From contig LCEJ01000036.1 in the NCBI GenBank assembly GCA_000997105.1, forward strand, positions 1 through 11,838: 11,838 nt of DNA, given 5' to 3'. This stretch comes from Candidatus Daviesbacteria bacterium GW2011_GWA2_42_7 (GTDB lineage: Bacteria > Patescibacteriota > Microgenomatia > Daviesbacterales > UBA10151). A program made the translations under genes and the position numbers. Shown here in pieces: positions 1 to 7,138 of the stretch (the stretch's first letter is position 1; each line of letters begins with the position of its first letter). Under the pieces are notes generated by a model. The model saw nothing but the letters and a program-made list of their open reading frames with translations. It had not been told where the DNA came from and ran no database searches.

Positions 1-600
1 TGGTAAAAAAAAGATAAACGCAGACACCCAGGATAAAATAAACTCTTTCATAATTTTTCTTTCAATGAACAAAATATATAAAAGATGTGCAGGAAAAATT
101 AAATAAGCCACATAGTCCGAATAAAAAACAAGTACCGCGCTTATAAGATACGCCCATCTTGCCCATGGTTCCCCTTTGACCCATTTGACCAAAAAATAAG
201 ATGATAAGGCCACGCTAAATGCCGCCAGGGAATACATCCTTGCCTCCTGGGAATAAAAGACATGCAGGGGCCCTACGGCAAGAAAGAGGGCTGCCAAACC
301 TGCAATTTTTTTATCAAACAACTTCTTCCCTAAAAGATAGGTAAGGTAAACTGTCCCTACCCCCAAAAGCAGGGAGGGCATCCTTACAGCTATTTCGGAA
401 AACCCAAAAATCCGGGTGAAGGGCCAAAGAAGCGCAAAGTATCCCGGAGGATGGAAATCACCAATCGGATACCTGGCAACAAAATCAAACCAACTTAAAT
501 TTTTAGCGGCTAAAACGTTAATCGCCTCATCCAGCCAAAGGGATTGGTCCAGTGTTACGAGGCGTAAAAGAAAAGCTAGAATTAAAATCCACCAAATCAT
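1..600 (-). CDS. Partial GT-C membrane glycosyltransferase (PMT_2/GT39-like), N-terminal 200 residues
   Basis: The reading frame is open from an ATG at 600 to the left edge, giving 200 residues without a stop; the C-terminus lies outside the window. The product begins with a membrane helix (residues 1-12). A first outer loop follows with LDEA (about residues 23-26), the position of the catalytic-type acidic pair in PMT/ArnT-like GT-C enzymes, and then DFHPPGY, matching the family HPP motif. SQEARMYSL and several further hydrophobic helices come next. By family knowledge such proteins move a sugar from a polyprenyl-phosphate donor to an acceptor on the outer face of the membrane; donor and acceptor cannot be read from the sequence. 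The start overlaps the stop of the preceding GT2 gene as ATGA, so translation is probably coupled. The motif set makes the superfamily call good; the exact substrate is unknown. Confidence 0.85.
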   Translation of the reverse strand, partial: MIWWILILAFLLRLVTLDQSLWLDEAINVLAAKNLSWFDFVARYPIGDFHPPGYFALLWPFTRIFGFSEIAVRMPSLLLGVGTVYLTYLLGKKLFDKKIAGLAALFLAVGPLHVFYSQEARMYSLAAFSVALSSYFLVKWVKGEPWARWAYLISAVLVFYSDYVAYLIFPAHLLYILFIERKIMKEFILSWVSAFIFFLP

Positions 601-1451
601 CGGTATTTTTGCTCACCAAAAAAAGATTTAATTAAAGAAACTTCTACCCCCAAATCGTAAACAAGTTTAAAGATTAAAAACTGTGGTAGCATAAAGCTGA
701 CACTTTTATAAAAACCCTGAAGTAACGACATAGGCAGACTGTAGCGGACAATCGTTGCAAGCCTCATTAAATTTTCATCTTTGATTTTTCGCCTTTTAAA
801 TTCGCTTTTACCGATCCATCTGGCCTGCCTGTAAATCTCAGGCAGGTTATCCGGATTCCGATGGTAAAAAACTGCTCCCGGGGCTACCACAGCCTGTACT
901 CCCAACTTATCTGACAAGGTATGATCATCTATGTACCCAATAGCCCCAAATCCCCTAACCTCCTCAAATTTCTTTTTTAAAATCGCCCGGAATACAGGTT
1001 GTGTATCAGGATAATTCTCCGGGTGCATCCTTTCAGGGGGTAAATTCCTATTAATATTCCAGCATCTGCTCCAAACATTATCTTTATTTAAGACATATTC
1101 CTCTTTACTGAAAGTTCCTATTACCTGTCCGGAAATTATTGGGTCCACCAGCTTCTCTATAAAATCCGGCTCAAACTCCATATCTGCATCAACAAAAACT
1201 AAAATTTCACCATTTGCACTTTTAGCTCCTAAATTCCTTGCCACCCCAACTCCCAAATGGTCCTGTTCGATAATTCTTAATTCATCACTCATAACTCTTA
1301 ATTCGGACAAGACTTGTAAAGTTTTATCCTTAGATCCGTCATCCACCACTATGATTTCCAAATCTTTAAAGCTCTGCTTACCTAAAGAATTTAGGCAATT
1401 CCCTATAACTCTTTCCTCGTTAAAAGTGGGGATTATAACCGATACTTTCAT
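597..1451 (-). CDS. GT2 family glycosyltransferase, 284 aa
   Basis: This is a GT-A fold, family 2 enzyme, expected to transfer a sugar from a nucleotide-sugar donor on the cytoplasmic side. The N-terminus reads VSVIIPTFNE, followed by VVDDGS (D37-D38) for nucleotide binding and the metal-binding VDADME (D88-A-D90). Further on are IDDH, likely the acidic catalytic region, and RQARW, resembling the (Q/R)xxRW acceptor motif of processive and related GT2 enzymes. The last 60 residues are hydrophobic or amphipathic and may hold the protein at the membrane. A strong Shine-Dalgarno GGAGGAGG (1459-1466) lies 7 nt before the ATG inside the end of the GT4 gene, and the start overlaps that gene's stop as ATGA. 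Residues 49-61 are encoded by a repeat-like tract (see 1271-1305). The sugar specificity is not readable. Confidence 0.93.
   Translation of the reverse strand: MKVSVIIPTFNEERVIGNCLNSLGKQSFKDLEIIVVDDGSKDKTLQVLSELRVMSDELRIIEQDHLGVGVARNLGAKSANGEILVFVDADMEFEPDFIEKLVDPIISGQVIGTFSKEEYVLNKDNVWSRCWNINRNLPPERMHPENYPDTQPVFRAILKKKFEEVRGFGAIGYIDDHTLSDKLGVQAVVAPGAVFYHRNPDNLPEIYRQARWIGKSEFKRRKIKDENLMRLATIVRYSLPMSLLQGFYKSVSFMLPQFLIFKLVYDLGVEVSLIKSFFGEQKYR
1271..1305 (-). repeat. AT-rich repeat-like tract embedded in frame in the GT2 gene
   Basis: On the coding strand the 9-mer GAATTAAGA occurs twice (1296-1304 and 1275-1283) with a period of 21 nt, exactly seven codons, with GTTATGAGTGAT between the copies. 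It encodes a doubled S/D-E-L-R motif (residues 49-61) just after the DDGS motif. Closely similar GAATTAAGAGTTATGAG-type strings are, from memory, common as intergenic repeats in several bacterial groups; this was not searched. The distance from DDGS to the next strand is normal for GT2 proteins, so it may replace rather than lengthen native sequence. Confidence 0.5.
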
Positions 1452-2410
1452 CCAAAAACCTCCTCCAAAAGATCTTCATATCTTTTGGAAACTTTGTCCC
1501 AGGAAAATTTCTCTGCCTGTTGTCTAGGTTTATCTTGCCATTCTACAGAAAGCACCTCATTAATCTTTGCCGCGTACTGTAAAGGGTCTGAAACATCCGC
1601 AAATAATCCTGCTTCACCGACTATCTCCCTTCTTGGTAAATCATCAGGGCCTACAACAGGAAGCCCAGAAGCCATCGCTTCAAGATAAACAATCCCAAAT
1701 GCCTCCCTATCCCAGGAGGGTAAAACAAATAAATCTGCCGACCTGTAAAATGAGGGGATCCCCTCATACGGCACTTCTATAATCTTTAACCTTCCTGCTT
1801 CCACCAAACTTTTACCCTGATCAAGCAGCTCACTCTTTAAGGGACCGGCACCTATTATCAAAAGCGATCCCTGGTCTAACCTTTTTAAGGATTCAATAGT
1901 CTTTTCGTGATGTTTATACCAAGTAAGTGCGCCTACGCTTAAAATAACAGGCCTTGGTAGGTTTACATCTATTCGGTCTTTACCGGGTCTAAATTTTTCT
2001 AAATCCACACCATTGGGTATTTTTACAAGCTTAGTTTTCCAGGCAAATTTTTTAGCCCACTTCAGTTCAAAATCAGTTAAGGCCACAAATATATCAGGAG
2101 CTGTTACGGCGATATTCCAAATGTCATCCCGGCCCGGCCCGGCCTGGCCTGAAAGCAAAGTCTTATATCCCCCGGTAATACGCCCAATGCTCGCCTTTAA
2201 AGCCTGCATTCTTCCATTTGTAGGTATAACCAAATCATACTTACCGGAAGTCATCTTCCAGAGAGAATCCGAATCTGTCCCGGTTAGGATATCCACATCA
2301 TGGTTTTTTGATAATCTTTTTGACAGTTCCAAAACATAAGTTTCGGCTCCACGGTTAACAATCCCCAAATACCTGCTTAAAAAAGCAATTTTCAGTCTTT
2401 TCTTGTCCAT
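1448..2410 (-). CDS. GT4 family glycosyltransferase (GT-B fold), 320 aa
   Basis: A retaining GT-B enzyme of family 4, acting in the cytoplasm on a nucleotide-sugar donor. The N-terminal Rossmann domain starts KIAFLSRYLG and has RGAETYVLELSKRL, the usual glycine-rich loop and helix. IPNGVD marks the hinge. The C-terminal donor-binding domain has VILSVGAL, LIIGAGPL and the diagnostic E-x7-E motif in REAFGIVYLEAMASGLPVVG. At 320 residues it is a little shorter than typical members (roughly 350-390), with the shortfall in the N-terminal domain. The start overlaps the end of the upstream GT-C gene by 19 nt; only a weak purine stretch precedes it, so coupling to upstream translation is likely. The ATG at 2410 fits the domain start well. 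A GC-rich pentanucleotide repeat lies in the coding region (2128-2151). Confidence 0.93.
   Translation of the reverse strand: MDKKRLKIAFLSRYLGIVNRGAETYVLELSKRLSKNHDVDILTGTDSDSLWKMTSGKYDLVIPTNGRMQALKASIGRITGGYKTLLSGQAGPGRDDIWNIAVTAPDIFVALTDFELKWAKKFAWKTKLVKIPNGVDLEKFRPGKDRIDVNLPRPVILSVGALTWYKHHEKTIESLKRLDQGSLLIIGAGPLKSELLDQGKSLVEAGRLKIIEVPYEGIPSFYRSADLFVLPSWDREAFGIVYLEAMASGLPVVGPDDLPRREIVGEAGLFADVSDPLQYAAKINEVLSVEWQDKPRQQAEKFSWDKVSKRYEDLLEEVFG
2128..2151 (-). repeat. Pentanucleotide tandem repeat (CCGGG-type) inside the GT4 gene
   Basis: On the plus strand three perfect CCCGG units (2128-2142) are followed by a CCTGG unit and a partial fifth. The unit length of 5 is not a multiple of 3, so loss or gain of one unit would shift the GT4 frame. 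It encodes the small-residue stretch SGQAGPGR in the N-terminal, acceptor-side domain. The GC content is strikingly higher than the surrounding gene. Confidence 0.6.
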
Positions 2411-3831
2411 ATCGAAAGTCCCGGTTCGAGTTCCTTTTCTTTATCATAGTTAGTTTTAAGATAATTTACTATTTTCTCGGGTTGATAAACTCCCGGCTCA
2501 AACCATAAACCCGTTGCAGGGACCCGCCATAAAATCTTATCCGGACGACCACTTTCCAAACCTTCCAAAACCCACTCCTGGACTCCGGGAATTTCCAGGT
2601 ACCAGCCAAAATTATCACTCCAATTTTTTGGAGGTAAAGTACCGGAGAAAACATATAACGAAGAATCCAGCCCCAGTAAGAATATTTTTCTATCAGTGCC
2701 CGCAAAAACGGAGATATCCCCAGCCAACCTTTTATCGTTCTCCCCATAAAACCGGATAGGCTCCCCCTGGTTTAAGGGCAAAATAATTTTTACGACAAAA
2801 AAAGATGTGGTAGCAATCAAAAGCAAGTGGAAAATCCTTAACTTCTTTGGAAGACTGGCAAATAAAACTGCAAACGAAATAACGGTAAATGCAACAGCCG
2901 GCTGAAGGTGAAAAAATGAAAAACGGGGATAAACCGCTATTAAAGAAGCGACTAGAAAAATTAAAGAGAGTAAAAATGATTTTTCTTTTAAGATTTTAAA
3001 GTTAAAGAGGATAAAAGCAATTGGTGATAGAAAAAGTGCTGCTGCCAAAATATATCTTTTAGGAACTAAAAAATCTACATATCCCGGAAACCTCGACCAC
3101 TCAGTCAGCGGATAAAATAAAACCCAGTTAAAAAAATGCAGAAATCCGCCTGTAACCGTCAGGTAAAATACCAAGGGTATCCCCACCATCAAAACTCCTC
3201 CAGCCAACGCCGGTATTTCTCTTCTTCCCCGAAGACCCCCCGCCCGCCTCGCTACGCGAAGCGTTGCGGGCAGGCAAATCCCCCGAATACCCCTAATCCA
3301 CATAAACACTGCCAAAAACCCCAGCAAGTAAATACCTGCCGTCTGCTTTATTAAAATAGCCAGTGCCAGGAAAAACCCAACCCAAAAAAGTTCCTTGGTC
3401 TTTCCGCTCTCCAACCACTTCAGAATAAAAAATAATGCCGCAAGTAAAGGTGCAGTTGTGGCAAAATCAAACCACAGCATGTTCCCGTCAAAAAAAGACT
3501 GCAGAAGTATATAAATTGCCAAAAATGGCAAAGCTAAAAACCCGGACTTAAGAACTTTTGTTAAAATCAAAAACAATAAAATATCAGTGCTAAGTATTAA
3601 AATCCATGCCGTGATTTTTAAAACTTCGGGAGTTACCCCAAAAAGACTATAAATTCCGGAAAGGAACAAAGGTAAAGCCGGAGGATATGGCATTATAAAA
3701 TCCTTATAAAAAGAAAAACCGTTTAAAAATAAGTATGGGTAGAAAAGCATTTCCGGCCAAGCCGTGAAAGTAAGTCGGCTTAAGATTACAAGGTGGACCA
3801 ATAAAAGTACGGGCAAAAATATTTTTACCAT
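2392..3831 (-). CDS. GT-C type multi-pass membrane protein, putative polyprenyl-phosphate-sugar glycosyltransferase, 479 aa
   Basis: The protein has about ten predicted membrane helices. The first outer loop carries YKDFIMPYPPALP (around residues 42-54), which corresponds to the acidic residue plus PP motif of PMT_2/GT-C proteins, and a LIKQTAG motif follows near residue 160. After the last helix a soluble C-terminal domain of roughly 110 residues (from about 365) presumably lies outside the membrane. No family-defining motif allows a donor or acceptor to be named. A GAGG Shine-Dalgarno (3840-3843) sits 8 nt before the ATG, within the end of the methyltransferase gene, and the junction is TAATG. 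Residues about 185-199 (CLPATLRVARRAGGL) are encoded by a GC-rich palindrome that looks inserted in frame into a basic, probably cytoplasmic loop between two helices. The superfamily assignment is inferred from topology and motif. Confidence 0.82.
   Translation of the reverse strand: MVKIFLPVLLLVHLVILSRLTFTAWPEMLFYPYLFLNGFSFYKDFIMPYPPALPLFLSGIYSLFGVTPEVLKITAWILILSTDILLFLILTKVLKSGFLALPFLAIYILLQSFFDGNMLWFDFATTAPLLAALFFILKWLESGKTKELFWVGFFLALAILIKQTAGIYLLGFLAVFMWIRGIRGICLPATLRVARRAGGLRGRREIPALAGGVLMVGIPLVFYLTVTGGFLHFFNWVLFYPLTEWSRFPGYVDFLVPKRYILAAALFLSPIAFILFNFKILKEKSFLLSLIFLVASLIAVYPRFSFFHLQPAVAFTVISFAVLFASLPKKLRIFHLLLIATTSFFVVKIILPLNQGEPIRFYGENDKRLAGDISVFAGTDRKIFLLGLDSSLYVFSGTLPPKNWSDNFGWYLEIPGVQEWVLEGLESGRPDKILWRVPATGLWFEPGVYQPEKIVNYLKTNYDKEKELEPGLSIWTRKD
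3237..3275 (-). repeat. GC-rich palindromic element inserted in frame in a GT-C gene
   Basis: Arms 3239-3253 and 3260-3274 pair at 12 of 15 positions (13 counting a G-U pair in the coding-strand RNA) around the 6-nt loop ACGCGA. The element is about 75% GC inside an AT-rich gene, a sharp break in composition. It keeps the frame open and encodes a basic peptide between two membrane helices. Similar GCCTGCCCGCAACGC-type palindromes are, from memory, recurrent in CPR genomes; not searched here. Confidence 0.72.
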
Positions 3832-4643
3832 TATTTTTTCCTCGCCAACACTGTCAGGCTGGTACCTTTTCCGGTCATTGTTAAAATAAGGGCAGGCACA
3901 GCCATAAATAAATCTTTGAAAAATCGCTTCTTTCCACCTTTAAGAGCCTGCCATAACTCAAGCATGGGACTACCGTAGTCAAAAACCCCGGAAGGCATAA
4001 ACTTCTCTATAACCTTAAAGCCGTTATCAGAAAGAAGCCTCTCTATACCCTCCTCCGTAAAATGCCACCGGTGTTCTTCAGGTAAAAGATAAAGCCATTT
4101 ATTTTTCTGCATCTGTGCCGACAAACTGCCGAAGTTTGGCACATCAATCAAAATCAAACCGTCTTTTTTCAGTAAGCTGTTAACCTTTTTAATTACATCT
4201 TTCGGAGACTCCAGATGTTCAAGGGTGTGGTTTATAATCACTGCATCAAATGACTCCTCCGGGAAATCAGCCTTCTCAATAGTTGAATACGTTGTGGGAA
4301 TGCCATGTTCCAGGGCATACCTGGCCGCTTTCGGAGAAATTTCAACTCCCCTTACATCCCAACTGTCTTTTTTAAATATGGAAAGCATAGTCCCTATGGA
4401 AGAGCCAACTTCTAAAACTTTTCCGGGATCTTTAAAATACTTTTTTATGAGCTCAACTCGTCTTCTGAAAATATTTACAAACTGGTCTCTTCCCCCAATG
4501 TATACTTCATCCCTATGGTAGCTGCCTTTTTTAATTTCCAAACCTTCCGTAAAACCGCTGCCGCAAGTACCGCACTTATAGATTAAAAAATTATCCTTTT
4601 TACAAAAAAGACCTGCCTCACTATCACATATAAAACATTTCAT
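3831..4643 (-). CDS. Class I SAM-dependent methyltransferase with N-terminal CxxC pairs, 270 aa
   Basis: The N-terminus has two cysteine pairs, C3-x2-C6 and C24-x2-C27, spaced like a zinc ribbon. The methyltransferase core follows: motif I KVLEVGSSIGTML (about 75-87), the acidic ribose-binding residue in GVEISP (E101), FDAVIINHTLEHLESP (about 122-137) and GLILIDVPN. This order is typical of Methyltransf_23-like (COG2227) proteins, many found in polysaccharide loci. The KWLYLLPEEHRWHFT stretch is characteristic of the same group. The C-terminus has a hydrophobic patch (about 243-256) that could touch the membrane. The acceptor, perhaps a nucleotide- or lipid-linked sugar, is an inference from context. 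The ATG at 4643 begins right at the cysteine motif; no clear Shine-Dalgarno precedes it, and a hairpin fills the 48-nt gap upstream. Confidence 0.9.
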   Translation of the reverse strand: MKCFICDSEAGLFCKKDNFLIYKCGTCGSGFTEGLEIKKGSYHRDEVYIGGRDQFVNIFRRRVELIKKYFKDPGKVLEVGSSIGTMLSIFKKDSWDVRGVEISPKAARYALEHGIPTTYSTIEKADFPEESFDAVIINHTLEHLESPKDVIKKVNSLLKKDGLILIDVPNFGSLSAQMQKNKWLYLLPEEHRWHFTEEGIERLLSDNGFKVIEKFMPSGVFDYGSPMLELWQALKGGKKRFFKDLFMAVPALILTMTGKGTSLTVLARKK

Positions 4644-4693
4644 AAGTTGAACTTGAAAACGAAGTTTTCCAGTGAAACTTTCAAACTTCGTTT
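4644..4693 (-). promoter_or_regulatory. Intergenic hairpin between the two methyltransferase genes
   Basis: Perfect 11-bp arms AAACGAAGTTT (4657-4667) and AAACTTCGTTT (4683-4693) enclose a 15-nt loop, with a second small palindrome AAGTTGAACTT (4644-4654) just before the downstream ATG. The distal arm contains the stop codon of the upstream methyltransferase. It is the only gap inside the minus-strand operon. The trailing T run is short (TTTT, then C), so a strong intrinsic terminator is unlikely; an attenuator, processing site or mRNA stability element fits better. Its function is not shown. Confidence 0.5.
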
Positions 4694-5321
4694 ATGGCTT
4701 TATTAATTTTACGATTTTTAACATGCCAAAGTTAAACTTCTCAACTCTCTCAACCTTAAAACCTGCTTCTTCTGCCATTTTTTCTAAAACTTCTTCCTTA
4801 AAACTTTGCACATGCACATGTTTCCAGACAGGATGGCGGATATTCCATAAGAACCAGATTGTCCTAAATAATAAATTATCCGTAGGGATAAGTATCAGGG
4901 CACATTTCCCTTTTTTCACAACACGGTGGATTTGACTTAAAACCTGCTCAGGGAAATCAACATGCTCAAGCATCTCCAGACAAAAAATAGCGTCAAAGAA
5001 ATCCCCTTCATAGGGTAAATCCTGCGCATCACCAATAACGAACTTTCCTGCCTTTATCCTGCGTTTTGCCTTTTCGATCGCTGTTGGGGAAATGTCTATC
5101 CCGTAGACCTCCCTTGGATGAGTCCAGCTCATAATCTTCTCTGTACATAAACCACTGTGGCACCCAATATCTAAAATTGTTCCATCCACCGGCTCCGTCA
5201 TCTTAGACAACGCCCTAAAACGGGTAAAATGCCATACTCTTTGGAAAATATTGTTTTTAATCCCTGTATCGTAATGGTCCGGCGAAACATTTTCATGGAT
5301 TTCAGTTAATTTTTTAGACAT
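4692..5321 (-). CDS. Class I SAM-dependent methyltransferase (Methyltransf_11 type), 209 aa
   Basis: The whole protein is a compact methyltransferase. Motif I is TILDIGCHSG (48-57), the acidic ribose-binding residue is in YGIDIS (D75), GDAQDLPY is at 87-94, and FDAIFCLEMLEHVDFPE is near 99-115, followed by ALILIPT. It lacks the N-terminal cysteine ribbon of the next gene, and the two are distinct subfamilies rather than a tandem duplication. A WKHVHVQSF stretch near residue 146 may belong to the acceptor site. An AGAGGG Shine-Dalgarno (5330-5335) is 8 nt before the ATG; the start shares one base with the stop of the preceding frame (TAATG), so coupling is likely. Substrate not known; in this context methylation of a sugar or lipid carrier intermediate is a reasonable inference. 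Confidence 0.9.
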   Translation of the reverse strand: MSKKLTEIHENVSPDHYDTGIKNNIFQRVWHFTRFRALSKMTEPVDGTILDIGCHSGLCTEKIMSWTHPREVYGIDISPTAIEKAKRRIKAGKFVIGDAQDLPYEGDFFDAIFCLEMLEHVDFPEQVLSQIHRVVKKGKCALILIPTDNLLFRTIWFLWNIRHPVWKHVHVQSFKEEVLEKMAEEAGFKVERVEKFNFGMLKIVKLIKP

Positions 5322-5704
5322 TAATTCTTCCCTCTGGATCTAAAGTATAAAAGACCCAAGATAATTAAACCAAGTGAGATGGCAGAAACCAGGATACCTT
5401 TCCCAACTTCCTTTTGTGGTAAAAAGTATAAGGTTGCCCCTTCTGCTTTCTCCGGCAAATAAAGGCCGTTTATCATAGCGTAAAAAGGTAAATTTAGACT
5501 ATCGCCACTTTTAAATCTCCATCCGGGATTGTAGTGGTCGGAAAAGACCAGCCACTTTGCATCCTGGGGGATATCCTCAATTTTATACTCTGTCGGGTTT
5601 ATCTGTGTGGCCTTAACAGGGAGAAAGTTTTCTTCCAGCTTCTCACCAACCTCAATTTTCCTGAATCTACCAACTGCTTCTGAAGCCTGCCTGCCAGCTT
5701 CCAC
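5321..5704 (-). CDS. C-terminal fragment of the frameshifted YfhO/AftD-like membrane protein
   Basis: About 127 residues in the +1 frame relative to the gene upstream. The frame is open back to a TAA at 5729-5731, so the GTG at 5702-5704 is only a formal start and I doubt it is used. The sequence NPTEYKI, then WLVFSDHYNPGWRF, then FYAMINGLYLP, and a final membrane helix (about residues 102-121) ending in basic RSRGK is the typical end of large YfhO-like GT-C proteins, in which an outer beta-rich domain is followed by a last anchoring helix. It is therefore the tail of the 5667-7865 protein, not a separate gene. The end is coupled to the methyltransferase start (TAATG). Confidence 0.8.
   Translation of the reverse strand: MEAGRQASEAVGRFRKIEVGEKLEENFLPVKATQINPTEYKIEDIPQDAKWLVFSDHYNPGWRFKSGDSLNLPFYAMINGLYLPEKAEGATLYFLPQKEVGKGILVSAISLGLIILGLLYFRSRGKN
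5682..5701 (-). repeat. Short GCAGGC-core palindrome at the frameshift site
   Basis: Arms GAAGC (5682-5686) and GCTTC (5697-5701) flank a GGCA-repeat core on the coding strand (about 5686-5695). An additional GCTTC at 5676-5680 makes a GCTTC-T-GAAGC palindrome alongside. The tetranucleotide repeat is slippage-prone, and a change of one GGCA unit would alter the frame by one base. Confidence 0.45.
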
Positions 5705-7102
5705 ATCTGAATTTTTCCGGGTATTTATTTAAAACATTTTTTTCGATGCCCGGTAATACAATTTTCAATCCTGCGCTCGTTGTGGCATTTGTATACCTTA
5801 ACCCCAAATAATAATTGCTTTTCTCGGGAATACTCAACTCAAACTTAACTTTCTCTCCGGTTACCGTGGAAAAAGCAACCCCGCGGCCAAAATCAAATTC
5901 CCTTGACTCAATCCCCTGTTTTAATAAATCATACCTCCAAGTTAAGTAATCACCGCTTGCGCGTCTCTGCCACTGGTTTAAGACAGCAGTTTCAATAGGC
6001 ATCATCTTATCCTGTAAAAAAGTCATCTGTAAATCTATCTGCTCTTTACCTAAAAAAACTAATGACGCGGCATCAGAATCCACCTGGTCTAAAACCCTGG
6101 GGTCAACCCTTCCCTCCTCTAAAAACACAAAACCTTGGCTTCCGAGGTGATCCTTTTGTGGATTTAAACTGGTATAAATATCCTCACCACCTACTACAAA
6201 GACAGCTTTCTTTTGGGCAAAGATATGCGGTTTTACATTATCTAATTGGTAAGCTGGAAAAGTCAGCCCATCCAGTTTATAAAGGCCGGGCAGGGAACCA
6301 ACAAGCAAAAATAATTCTTTCTTCCCCTCCAAATCTTCCTGTGTCCATATTTTCTTTCTCTCATCACCCGGTAAAAGAATATACTTTATCCCTAAAAGGT
6401 TAAACCAGGAATTAACTTGAGGTGAATGCAGAAAGTTAAAATAATCAAACTTGCCGGTATTCATAGAGGCAAAGGGCCGTTCATTAACAAGCTGGTCTGC
6501 AGAAATCGCCGGTTTTTCCCAATCTGCGAAGGCAAGAGGTGGCCGTTCCCTAAACCATAAACTCCTGGCAAATTCATCACCTTCATTTAGTTTTTGGTAA
6601 AGTTGCAGATACGGTTCATTGTTAATTTTTCCTAAAACCCCCGTTAAATTCCCCAGTACAGCAGGGCTAATTAGCCCCAACAAAAATCCGTATATCAACA
6701 CAGTAACCAAAACGTGCCACTTGCCCTTGATATAGACACTCAAACTACCTACAGTAAACGAAAGGAGCAACCCGGCCATTAAAAGAAGCGGCATATAGAA
6801 CTTCGAGGAGTCCCTAAATGAGATGCCTAGGGGGATATTTTCCACAAGCCATAAATAAATTCCTCCCAAAGGTTCACTCCCTCCCTTTGCGAGAAAAACA
6901 AATATCAAAAATAATAGTGAAAGGCCGGCAGTAAATTTTCTTCGGGGCTTATCATTCTCCCAAAGTAAAACCCCAAAAATAAGGATTGGGACAAAAGCAA
7001 AATAAAAGGGAATCGGCAAAATCATACCGAATTGGTTAAGCGGAAAATGGGGCTGAAAAAGGAATAAGGCGTTGCTGAGACTAATAAAATTTGCCCCCTC
7101 TC

Positions 7103-7138
7103 CTAATCCATCTAATCTCTCTAATCCTCCTAACCCTG
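7103..7138 (-). repeat. 9-bp tandem repeat, four units, in frame in the YfhO/AftD-like gene
   Basis: Plus-strand units CTAATCCAT, CTAATCTCT, CTAATCCTC and CTAACCCTG are consecutive, each three codons long, giving a repeated Leu-Gly/Glu/Asp pattern (GLGGLERLDGLGEG, about residues 243-255) in a loop after a membrane helix. Because the unit is a multiple of three, copy changes keep the frame. Confidence 0.65.

Noticed and set aside
416..631. Plus-strand open frame of 71 codons
   Set aside because: Antisense to the conserved LDEA/HPP region of the GT-C gene and the end of GT2; no ribosome site and no recognisable protein features. The same applies to other open frames opposite the genes (for example 2013-2339, 4225-4521 and 9245-9505).
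824..846. Perfect 8-bp hairpin CCTGCCTG/CAGGCAGG with a 7-nt loop in the GT2 gene
   Set aside because: It shares the GCAGGC core of other palindromes, but its sequence encodes the conserved LPEIYRQARW region of the enzyme, so the symmetry is probably a by-product of coding.
597..3833. Alternative genetic code (UGA read as glycine)
   Set aside because: TGA ends several intact family-length proteins in ATGA overlaps exactly where the next gene starts, so it functions as stop.
5321..5704. Independent 127-aa gene starting at GTG 5704
   Set aside because: The frame is open farther upstream, no Shine-Dalgarno fits the GTG, and the sequence matches the expected tail of the gene before it.
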